From: Spirochaetaceae bacterium
Lineage (GTDB): Bacteria; Spirochaetota; Spirochaetia; Treponematales; Breznakiellaceae
Length of the DNA stretch: 14,137 nt
Assembly (NCBI GenBank): GCA_031278295.1
Contig: JAITKQ010000052.1
Location: 1-14,137, forward strand
Direction: 5' to 3'
The stretch's first letter is position 1. Each line of letters begins with the position of its first letter. The translations under genes and the position numbers were made by a program. This document shows, piece by piece, positions 1 through 6,295 of the stretch. The notes below the pieces were generated by a model. It had not been told where the DNA came from, made no database searches, and was given only the letters and a program-made list of their open reading frames with translations.

Positions 1-88
1 CCCCCGTTCCCCGGCAGCCGCCATTTTCACCCCAAAACAAGCCTTATGGGGTGCGTATACGGCATTGTAACGGCTTTGTATGAAATGC

Positions 89-118
89 AAAAACAGGACG
101 ACCGGACGCCGGCCTGTT
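89..118 (-). terminator. Probable Rho-independent terminator of the lipoprotein operon
   Basis: Read on the minus strand, AACAGG (118-113) pairs with CCTGTT (97-92). An inner CCGG/CCGG stem (112-109 with 105-102) lies within it. The 3' arm runs into a short T run (97-89 reads CCTGTTTTT). It begins 24 nt after the stop of the last gene of the minus-strand operon, as expected for an operon end. The T run is short, so termination may be incomplete. Confidence 0.6.
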
Positions 119-141
119 AAAGTAGAGCTATACCGGGATGC

Positions 142-699
142 TCAGTAGAAACGTTCGTAAGGCGTATGCTCCGCACCGCCGTAATCCCCTCCCTCCGAGC
201 TGAGGTTTTGAGGGGTTTCAAAAATTACATCCTCCGTTTTCCATGCACCGGCGGCGTTGCGAATGTACAGCTCACCGGATAGTTCTTTTTCACCGCCCAT
301 GAACCTGAACAGAAACGAAACGCTGCCGTCCGGCTCCTCCCGTCCGCCGCCCGAGCGTACCTTGCGCGGCCCCACCTCGCCCACCTTTGCCATCGCTTCG
401 TTCAACAAAGCGGGACCAAGGTCCTTCAGCGTGTCCGCCTTGTCATCCCTCCGCATCAGATCGCGCAAAACACCCCGCGCATAGGCATTCGCCGCGTCAG
501 ACGCTTCACCGCCGCCAAGCTGCCCGATCACGAAATCAAACGGGTATACCCACCCGCTTTCACGGCTAGGCCGCGTCAGAATTTCCGGAACAACGCCGGT
601 GAATGAAGACGTCCCCCCGTCCTGCCCGAAACATGGCTTCGCGGCCAGTAACACAAGGGGCAGCAAAAACCGGATATACTTTTTATTGTACGCTTTCAT
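142..699 (-). CDS. Secreted protein of unknown function, last gene of the lipoprotein operon
   Basis: I do not recognise a family. The 185-residue product has a clear N-terminal signal (KKYIR, then a hydrophobic LLPLVLLAA stretch) with likely type I cleavage after CFG, near residue 25. A cysteine is present, but Pro at -1 makes a lipobox unlikely. The mature part is soluble, with no further membrane segment. Its second half (SFLFRFMGGEKELSGELYI, then AWKTEDVIFETP) reads like the strands of a small alpha+beta fold such as an NTF2-like or DUF4878-type domain; that is only an impression. I chose the ATG at 699 because the signal peptide begins there. The same frame is open further upstream through a run of 14 G. 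It follows the LPP20 gene by 28 nt and should be co-transcribed. The only SD-like sequence is the poly-G run itself, ending 10 nt before the ATG, so translation may depend on tract length. Confidence 0.75.
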   Translation of the reverse strand: MKAYNKKYIRFLLPLVLLAAKPCFGQDGGTSSFTGVVPEILTRPSRESGWVYPFDFVIGQLGGGEASDAANAYARGVLRDLMRRDDKADTLKDLGPALLNEAMAKVGEVGPRKVRSGGGREEPDGSVSFLFRFMGGEKELSGELYIRNAAGAWKTEDVIFETPQNLSSEGGDYGGAEHTPYERFY

Positions 700-709
700 A
701 CGGTACACG

Positions 710-723
710 CCCCCCCCCCCCCC
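710..723 (-). repeat. Homopolymeric G14 tract (possible phase-variation switch)
   Basis: Fourteen consecutive C on the plus strand (G on the coding strand). The tract lies 4 nt after the LPP20 stop and 10 nt before the ATG of the secreted-protein gene. It occupies the ribosome-binding position, and no other SD is visible. Tracts of this length are known to slip in bacteria; poly-G tracts upstream of Treponema pallidum tpr genes are a known precedent. That length affects expression here is inferred. Confidence 0.85.
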
Positions 724-727
724 GTTT

Positions 728-1972
728 TTACCTGAGCAGGTTTGTTGAAAAGAAATTATCAAAAACCTGCTCAAACTCCGCGTCAATTTTTTTCGAGGCC
801 GAGTTTACGGCGCGTACCTCGGCCTCGCTCATCACGGTATGCCCTTCACGCCCGCTGATGTTGTACGGCGACAGCTTGCTGTTGTTGACAGTATCCGTCA
901 GGTAAGCGTCAATGTTGTAGCGGCAAAACTGGTGTTGATTACCCGGAAGATTCGCGCTGTCAAGACTCAGCGCGGCGTTCAACACATAACGGTTGTTTGT
1001 CCCGCCGCTCTTGAAACCGATCCTGCCGAGCGCGACGGCAAAGGCGTTGCCTATCCGGTTCTGCCTGTCCCCCTCAACCTTTACCGCTATCGGTATGTTG
1101 CGGGCAAGCTTTGCCGCCTCCAGCCGGTAATCATTGCCGCCCTTGATTTCGGACGGACCGAGGCCGGACGGCGTACTGCCAAGAACGGAAAGCAGGTTGG
1201 CGTACAGCTTGTTCGTATCGGCAACCGTAGCGGCAAGCCGGTAGCGCGAAAAGGCTTCCAGGCTGTTTTTATCAGCGTCCGGTATGTTTGTAATCTCGTT
1301 TATCAGCCGCTGGTTTCCGCGTATAAGATCGGCGTACAGCACGGCAGACTTCTGTTTTTCAAGCACGGCAACCGCCGACCACGATCTGTCCGCGCCGTTC
1401 TGCCATACGTCGGCGATCTCTACCCCTATAAGACTGTCCATCTCAGACGATGTTTTTATGGCCTCGCGCACAGCGTTGTTTTCGGAGACATTTATCGAGC
1501 CGTTGTTCACGGCCTCGCTGTAGTTCGTGATGGTTGAAATTTCGGCCTGTACCGACTGCCCAAAAACGGCGGTCAGCGATACAAGCGCACTGCGCTCCGC
1601 CGCAGTGCGGTTTTCGCCGTAACCTACCGCCGCGACGTAAGCGTCCTGATCATAAACGCTGTAAGGCGATGAAACCCAGCCCGGTTGCGCCCTCGAACCG
1701 CTTGCCCCCGCCGCCGGCGCGTTTGCCGCCGCCGGAATCCCCGCCGCCGGCGCGGTCTTCGCCGCCGCCGCCGGCGCGTTGCGCCCGCCGCTGTTCATCG
1801 CGTCAATCGCCTCATACGCGGCTGCCCTTGAGTCCGCCAGCGACGGGCCGCTTGACGCCGGTTTCGCCGAACCGGCGCAGCCAAACAAAATAACGCAGCC
1901 GATCAGAACGGCGCAGACGGCAAAAATACCGCCCTCCCTCCGTTTACCAAAAAAGTTATTTATCTTAAACAT
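728..1972 (-). CDS. LPP20-family lipoprotein
   Basis: A 414-residue lipoprotein, probably exported and lipid-anchored. Residues 15-32 are hydrophobic and end in the lipobox LFGC (Cys32). A low-complexity Ala/Pro/Gly linker follows (about 65-93, repeated APAAG). An LPP20-type domain starts at PGWV (97-100) and continues through YVAAVGYG and AAERSALVSL to about residue 210. The rest, including the YNIDAYLTD stretch and a helical C terminus, is less conserved in my memory. LPP20-family proteins are outer-membrane or surface lipoproteins (Helicobacter LPP20, Vibrio FlgP), and their biochemical role is not settled. The ATG at 1972 has a strong SD (GGAGGGAG) and overlaps the upstream gene by 13 bp, which suggests translational coupling. 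The family call is from motif recall and was not searched. Confidence 0.78.
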   Translation of the reverse strand: MFKINNFFGKRREGGIFAVCAVLIGCVILFGCAGSAKPASSGPSLADSRAAAYEAIDAMNSGGRNAPAAAAKTAPAAGIPAAANAPAAGASGSRAQPGWVSSPYSVYDQDAYVAAVGYGENRTAAERSALVSLTAVFGQSVQAEISTITNYSEAVNNGSINVSENNAVREAIKTSSEMDSLIGVEIADVWQNGADRSWSAVAVLEKQKSAVLYADLIRGNQRLINEITNIPDADKNSLEAFSRYRLAATVADTNKLYANLLSVLGSTPSGLGPSEIKGGNDYRLEAAKLARNIPIAVKVEGDRQNRIGNAFAVALGRIGFKSGGTNNRYVLNAALSLDSANLPGNQHQFCRYNIDAYLTDTVNNSKLSPYNISGREGHTVMSEAEVRAVNSASKKIDAEFEQVFDNFFSTNLLR

Positions 1973-3324
1973 ACTCCCTCCAGCAAGTTTAGCCGCCCGG
2001 TTTCGGCCATTATTGTTTTTTTTTCACTCATTATTTTATCCGCGCCCGCATAGTAATTTACCGTGACGGTATGCTCGCCGGGTTCAAGGTTGACCGCCCC
2101 TACCCACGCCTTTGCCGGAAGATAGCGTTCCATCCTTATGTCGGCCCTTTCCGTCGCGTCAAACGCGTTTTTGGCCGCCAGCGCCGCCAGTACCGCCAGA
2201 GACCCGCCAAATTCATTGTCGCTCGACTGTGCCGCAGCTTCCGTAATCACGTAAACCGAAGCGTACTTTATCACAGTACGTAGCAGCGTTTTTAAAAACA
2301 CGCTGTTATACTTCGCGTTGTACGTTTCTTCCATAGCCTTGGCCATGTCTTCCAGTAATTCAAACCCTATACTTCTGCCGTCTTCCGTTACAAGCTCTAC
2401 CGAAGTAACCGTGTCGACGCGGGGAACAAGTTCCGGAAGCCGCAGATGCGCCAAATCAAGGCCGTACCTGAAAGGTAGCGGGAAAGAAATGTCGTTCTCC
2501 CTCTTGATTGGCGAAAGACCGGTAAAGCATAAAAGGTTGACGCGGACTCCGTTTTCGGGAAGCCGTAACTCTTCCGCCGTTTCACCGCCCTCCTCGCCGG
2601 ATAGCACAAGGCTGGCCGGAATCGGGTTTTGGTAGACATTGGGCGCCGCCATGAAAGCGTCCCTCAACTGTAACAGGTTTATCCGGGCATCATCGTAAGC
2701 GCCGTCCGCACGGTAAAAAAGAACGCCCAGGTAGTCGGCAAGGGCAGAGTTGTTGAAGTTAACCGGCTTTGCCGGCGGCAAATCTAAGCCGGACAGGTTG
2801 TCCCTGTATTTTTCCTTCAGTTCCTGATTTTTTTTTTCGTATTCTTGCGCCAGTACGCGAAGTTTTTCGTTTGTCCTGCGCACTTCAACAAGCGCGTCAT
2901 CAAAACTGCCCATGTAGTAATAATTCAGCGCGTTAAAAACATTCAGGTAAATGTTTTCGTAGTCTTCGCCGGCATAGTCCTTTGTATTGTCGTTCAGTAT
3001 GTACGAAGCCAAATCCGCGCTTAAACTCTTTGTAAACGCCTCCTCTATCAGCCGCTCCGCCTGTCCCAAATCTTTTGTCGATTCCTGGTACATACCCGCA
3101 TAGTGCGCAAGAAGCCCCCTGTCCAGGTACAGCAGTATCTGATTCTTTTTTGGATAGATCGGTTTCTTGCTTTTCTGCGCCTCGTCGATAAGTTCGACGC
3201 CTTTTTTGAATGTTGAAACCTCAACGGCCTTGTCAATGCCGCTGTAGGCGCGCCCGTCCGTGGCGCACGATACAAGCGGCATCATAAGGCTGATCAAAAG
3301 GACGGGCGTAAAGCGGTTTCTCAT
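1960..3324 (-). CDS. COG3014-family lipoprotein with TPR-like helices
   Basis: A 454-residue lipoprotein. A short signal ends in the lipobox LVSC (Cys20). Residues about 60-180 are helical and TPR-like (DRGLLAHYAGMYQES, then ALNYYYMGSFDDALVEVRR), running into a charged segment (about 148-175) that could form a coiled coil. A conserved-looking beta region follows (about 250-340, VRVNLLCFTGLSPIKR). After it come a helical stretch near ITEAAAQ and a C-terminal part (PAKAWVGAVNLEPGEHTVTVNYY) typical of this family. COG3014 members are often found beside LpoB- and LPP20-like lipoproteins, as here; their function is not established. The ATG at 3324 overlaps the upstream stop in an ATGA, and no good SD is visible, so translation is probably coupled to lpoB. 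An envelope-assembly role is inferred from neighbours only. Confidence 0.8.
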   Translation of the reverse strand: MRNRFTPVLLISLMMPLVSCATDGRAYSGIDKAVEVSTFKKGVELIDEAQKSKKPIYPKKNQILLYLDRGLLAHYAGMYQESTKDLGQAERLIEEAFTKSLSADLASYILNDNTKDYAGEDYENIYLNVFNALNYYYMGSFDDALVEVRRTNEKLRVLAQEYEKKNQELKEKYRDNLSGLDLPPAKPVNFNNSALADYLGVLFYRADGAYDDARINLLQLRDAFMAAPNVYQNPIPASLVLSGEEGGETAEELRLPENGVRVNLLCFTGLSPIKRENDISFPLPFRYGLDLAHLRLPELVPRVDTVTSVELVTEDGRSIGFELLEDMAKAMEETYNAKYNSVFLKTLLRTVIKYASVYVITEAAAQSSDNEFGGSLAVLAALAAKNAFDATERADIRMERYLPAKAWVGAVNLEPGEHTVTVNYYAGADKIMSEKKTIMAETGRLNLLEGVCLR

Positions 3325-3956
3325 GGTTTGAATGCTGAACGTTTAATGTTTTTGCGTACGGTCTCTGTGCCTTCCCATAGTATCCTGGTGGTTTCTATGT
3401 TGGTCAGCGTTGCTTTGACATAGTAAGTCCGTGTCGAAACATTGCCGGCGCTGTCGATGATTGAACGGACTTCCCCGTTGAACGCTAGGGCCGCGCCGAT
3501 CTCGTTGCCCATAGCTGCCGCCGTCTCCTCGCTCGCGTTGTTGTTGCTCTGATCGGCGCGTTCGGCGCGTATGGCCTCCCGCGCATTCCCGCCTTCCACA
3601 AAGTCCAGCTTGCCGCTGCCGATTATGCTCGCGCGCATGTTGTTCGAAACAATTTGCATGTCGATATGCTCGCTCGAAGCGTTCCTAAATGGTAGGACAA
3701 TGGCGGCAGGCGACTCTCCCTTGTGGCTCTGCGCGTACAAATTTACAAATCTGTCAACGTTGTTCGATTCAAGGCAGCTTTCTATCAGCTTGTCGCAGAC
3801 TTGCTGGACATCGTTGTCATCCCAGTACCCGCTTAAATCCGCCTGTTGCTCAACGCGCGTTACCTTCGGCGCGGAAGTGCATGAAACAAACACAGTCGCG
3901 AAAACCGCCGCCGCAATTCGTATATGGCATGAATTTTTTATGGAAAAATGATTCAT
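3321..3956 (-). CDS. LpoB-like penicillin-binding-protein activator lipoprotein
   Basis: A 211-residue lipoprotein, first gene of the operon. Residues 12-26 form the signal, ending at Cys26 (FVSC). The mature domain begins near DLSGYWDDNDV (40-50), which is typical of the LpoB/PF13036 family, and continues through AAIVLPFRNASSEHID and a GEVRSI...YYVKATLTNIETTRILWEG core to the end. In Enterobacteria, LpoB activates the peptidoglycan synthase PBP1b from the outer membrane. Whether spirochaete relatives do the same is unknown. The ATG at 3956 has a GAGGGAG SD about 8 nt upstream. The 3' end overlaps the next gene by 4 bp. Expression may be set by the promoter containing a G8 tract just upstream. 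The family call is firm; the cellular partner is inferred. Confidence 0.82.
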   Translation of the reverse strand: MNHFSIKNSCHIRIAAAVFATVFVSCTSAPKVTRVEQQADLSGYWDDNDVQQVCDKLIESCLESNNVDRFVNLYAQSHKGESPAAIVLPFRNASSEHIDMQIVSNNMRASIIGSGKLDFVEGGNAREAIRAERADQSNNNASEETAAAMGNEIGAALAFNGEVRSIIDSAGNVSTRTYYVKATLTNIETTRILWEGTETVRKNIKRSAFKP

Positions 3957-3993
3957 TATGTTACTCCCTCTAAAATTTTCGTATACCCATCTT

Positions 3994-4018
3994 ATTAAAT
4001 TTCCCCCCCCTCAGTCAA
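3994..4018 (-). promoter_or_regulatory. Candidate promoter with a G8 spacer for the lipoprotein operon
   Basis: Minus strand: TTGACT (4018-4013, 5/6 to consensus) and TTTAAT (3999-3994, 5/6) are separated by only 13 bp, which include a run of eight G (4010-4003). The LpoB-like gene starts 38 nt after the -10. Normal spacing is 16-18 bp, so at this length the promoter should be weak; four more G would make it 17. This layout resembles the phase-variable porA promoter of Neisseria. It is a prediction from sequence only. Confidence 0.5.
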
Positions 4019-4020
4019 CG

Positions 4021-4585
4021 CCACCCGCCAGCCCGCCAGCGGGCCTCACATCCGCTACGCGGTAGCGTCCCGCCAGCGGGTTTTACGCCGTGCCTTCGCT
4101 CCGCAAAAAGCGGTAGGCATACGCGGCTGCAGGCGGGGGGTGGTTTGATGTTTTTGGGCGCATTTCCGGCCCTGCCGGAAACCGGGCTTTGCGGGGTTCC
4201 GCTCCGCTCCATTCGCTACGCGAACGCTACGCGCCCCTCCAATCCCTTGCGCATTCCCCCACCACCCCGCCAGCCCGCCAGCCCACCAGTGGGTTTAAAG
4301 TCCGCTACGCGGTAGCGTCCCCAAAGCGGAGTTCAGGTTCTGCCCTCGGGTCCGAAAGGGGCCCCTTGCATACGCGGCTGTAGGCGGGGGGTGGTTTGAT
4401 GTTTCAGGAACCGCGAATGTCCGCGCCCGCCGGCGGGGTATTAGCCCGGCAGTTTTACATTTACAAAGATTTTTAGGTATTTTTGGCGCATTTCCGGGGT
4501 TCCGCCAGGCAAGCCCCTTGGGTTGCCCCTCCATTCCCTACCCGAAACGTTCGCGCGAACGCAACGCCCCCTCCAATCCCTTGCG
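4021..4585. repeat. Two diverged tandem copies of a GC-rich intergenic repeat
   Basis: Copy 1 is about 4021-4252 and copy 2 about 4263-4585. They share blocks in the same order. The 20-mer TCCGCTACGCGGTAGCGTCC is at 4051 and 4301. A block starting GCATACGCGGCTG and running through GGCGGGGGGTGGTTTGATG is at 4117-4152 and 4368-4403. GGCGCATTTCCGG is at 4157 and 4485. CCCCTCCAATCCCTTGCGC is at 4234 and 4567. Copy 2 carries about 80 extra bases between the second and third blocks. Several small palindromes occur, such as CGCTACGCGGTAGCG and CCCGCCAGCGGG (4032 and 4069). Open frames here look like compositional shadows. No gene is supported between 4020 and 4735. Confidence 0.7.
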
Positions 4586-4653
4586 CGTTTCGTGCCCGAC
4601 GGCTTTTTCAGCAATGCCGGCAACGTCGTCAATATAAAACGGTAAATGTAAAA
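4453..4653. repeat. 12-nt inverted repeat pair bounding about 200 bp
   Basis: TTTTACATTTAC (4453-4464) recurs as its exact reverse complement GTAAATGTAAAA (4642-4653). The AT-rich arms stand out from GC-rich surroundings and enclose the right half of the second intergenic repeat copy. No target-site duplication is obvious, so a MITE-like element is only a possibility; chance is not excluded. Confidence 0.35.
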
Positions 4654-4734
4654 TTACCCTTGCCGGGACATAGGGCTGCCCGGAAACTTCAGGTTCAGAA
4701 CAGCTTCCGCTAAAAAACGGGTAATCGAACAAGC

Positions 4735-5859
4735 CTAATACTCGCCGCGCAGCGGGATGCCGTTTAAAAGCAGTATTTCCGGGCGGTATTCAAAGTGCAT
4801 CGTGTCGTAAAACAGCCATTTACCGCCCCAGACAAAGCCGTAAGCCTCGAAAGCCTTGATAACCGCGTTTGGCGGATTCATCCTTTTTGAAAAAGGAACA
4901 TCCCACCAGTCTATGTTTTTTTGCACCGTCCAAAGCCAGTAGGTTTCCTGGCTGCTTCTTAAAGAGGGCAGCAGATCGATCGCGGTACCGTAGGCGTGGT
5001 TACTGCGGGTACGGGTGTCCGCTATGTCGCGCCAGTTCCACGCGCTTATCGTTTCCAGCCTGGAAATCCACTGCCTCACCTGCGGATCCGCCGCGGCGGC
5101 TTCGTTGATTTTCTGCTCGACAAGGGCAAGCTCTTCCAGTACCGCACGGTGTACCAGTATTTTTTTCCCCAAAAAACTGATCGTTTTTTGCTGCGCCCAA
5201 GCCTCCGCACGGTTGTGTACCTGCCAAAGATCATCGTAGAACGACTGGGCCCGGTTTGCCACCCTGCTTGTCCTGCGCTGTTTGGTCATCACCGCGTAAC
5301 GGGCCGCGTTTTCCGGCGCCGGCGGCTGCCATTCGGGAAGTTCGTCAGGGTAGCTGTAGAAGGGCTGCGGACTGTACAAGTCCGCGTTTCCGCGCAGGTC
5401 TTCAGGCAGCATACGGCCGTCCGCATAGTAGTACCACTTCCCGCGCAGCTCCACCGCCCAATCCCCGTCTTTGAACACGGCTTCCCTGACCCGTTTAGGA
5501 TGGGCCTTCGCAATCGCCTTAACGACCTGCTCCGCCCTTGAAGGCCCCTTCTGTACCGTTATATCCGCCGCAAGCGGGTTTAGCAGGGAAAGCGACGAGA
5601 CATACGTGCCGCTTGTTTCGTCCGAAGCGTTGAATTCGTCCGCCTGATGCCGCAGGGAAGCCCCCTGCTCCGTGTTTCCAAGCGAAAAACAGCAAAAATC
5701 CACCGCAAAAAACAGCAGGACTAAGAGCCCGTACCATACAGGGCGCCCGGATTTAGGCCGCGGCTTCCGGGGTAACGGAAGACACGGACAGGAGCGCTTG
5801 GGGGCGGGCGCGCCCGGGGCCGCCGTACGCCGCCGGCCCGGAAACGGCGCGCCGCCCAT
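4735..5859 (-). CDS. M15-family zinc peptidase (VanY / D-Ala-D-Ala carboxypeptidase-like), membrane-anchored
   Basis: A peptidoglycan peptide hydrolase of 374 residues from the ATG at 5859. The C-terminal M15 domain shows the zinc motif SNHAYGTAIDL (His288, Asp295) and DTMHFEYRPE (Asp352, His355), matching HxxxxxxD and DxxH of VanY-type enzymes. It also has the W/Y-rich segment WWDVPFSKRMNPP and FEAYGFVWGGKW typical of the family. Near residues 42-58 is one hydrophobic segment (VWYGLLVLLFFAV), a probable signal anchor placing the catalytic part in the periplasm. It is preceded by an Arg/Pro-rich tail. The start is uncertain. The frame stays open to 6042; a GTG at 5988 with GGCGGAG nearby is an alternative, and the 5859 ATG has no clear SD. 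It stands alone, between the intergenic repeats and a divergent porin-like gene. I saw no convincing promoter. Substrate and whether it trims or lyses cell wall are unknown. Confidence 0.78.
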   Translation of the reverse strand: MGGAPFPGRRRTAAPGAPAPKRSCPCLPLPRKPRPKSGRPVWYGLLVLLFFAVDFCCFSLGNTEQGASLRHQADEFNASDETSGTYVSSLSLLNPLAADITVQKGPSRAEQVVKAIAKAHPKRVREAVFKDGDWAVELRGKWYYYADGRMLPEDLRGNADLYSPQPFYSYPDELPEWQPPAPENAARYAVMTKQRRTSRVANRAQSFYDDLWQVHNRAEAWAQQKTISFLGKKILVHRAVLEELALVEQKINEAAAADPQVRQWISRLETISAWNWRDIADTRTRSNHAYGTAIDLLPSLRSSQETYWLWTVQKNIDWWDVPFSKRMNPPNAVIKAFEAYGFVWGGKWLFYDTMHFEYRPEILLLNGIPLRGEY

Positions 5860-6196
5860 CGTCAAAACGCCGTATACAGGCCGGATATTCCGCCGCAAAC
5901 CGGACGGACACCGCCAGTGTCCGTATGGATGAGGATTCAGAATTAGCGCAAGCCCTGAATGATACCGGGATTTACTTTTTTGAATCACCGTTCTCCGCCT
6001 TAAAGAATGGCCTGGAACCCGGAGATTTCTGCTTTTAAACATTCAAAATGGTATGACAGAAACCGGCACTTATGCAAGGCCCCGTTTCAAAATGAAGCCC
6101 CCCGGCGGGCGCGGCCCTAAGGCAGGGCTCTGGCCCCGCGGAAACCCTCACCGTGGCCCGGCCCCCTATCGCAAATTTTTAAAAAAATCGCGCCGC

Positions 6197-6225
6197 TTGA
6201 TCTTTTTATTAAACAGTTATATAAT
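6197..6225 (+). promoter_or_regulatory. Sigma70-type promoter of the outer-membrane protein gene
   Basis: TTGATC (6197-6202) is followed after exactly 17 bp by a perfect TATAAT (6220-6225). This AT-rich patch sits in GC-rich flanks, about 70 bp before the ATG. An AGGAGG ribosome-binding site (6280-6285) lies 10 nt before that ATG. Confidence 0.8.
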
Positions 6226-6295
6226 GTTAATAAACAAAAGGGATACTAGGCGGGCTTTGTCTGCTGTCCCAAAACTTTTAGGAGGAAATTTTTAT

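Noticed and set aside
1..24. Possible start of a minus-strand gene (ATG at 24, MAAAGERG) with GGGGTG just upstream
   Set aside because: Only eight codons are visible before the window edge; the spacing is short and the bases also form a CACCCC/GGGGTG hairpin (28-33 with 48-53).
839..1537. Long plus-strand open frame (232 codons)
   Set aside because: It is antisense to the LPP20 gene, has no signal, motif or SD, and results from GC-rich codon bias on the other strand.
4021..4585. CRISPR array
   Set aside because: There are only two diverged copies of more than 200 bp, without short regular repeats and unique spacers; no cas genes are nearby.
4015..4632. Several short frames in the 4020-4735 region as small genes
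   Set aside because: They follow the composition of the repeat blocks, lack RBS and motifs, and appear on both strands.
6053..6295. N-terminal extension of the porin-like protein
   Set aside because: The extension crosses the promoter and the SD; the signal peptide starts at 6296.
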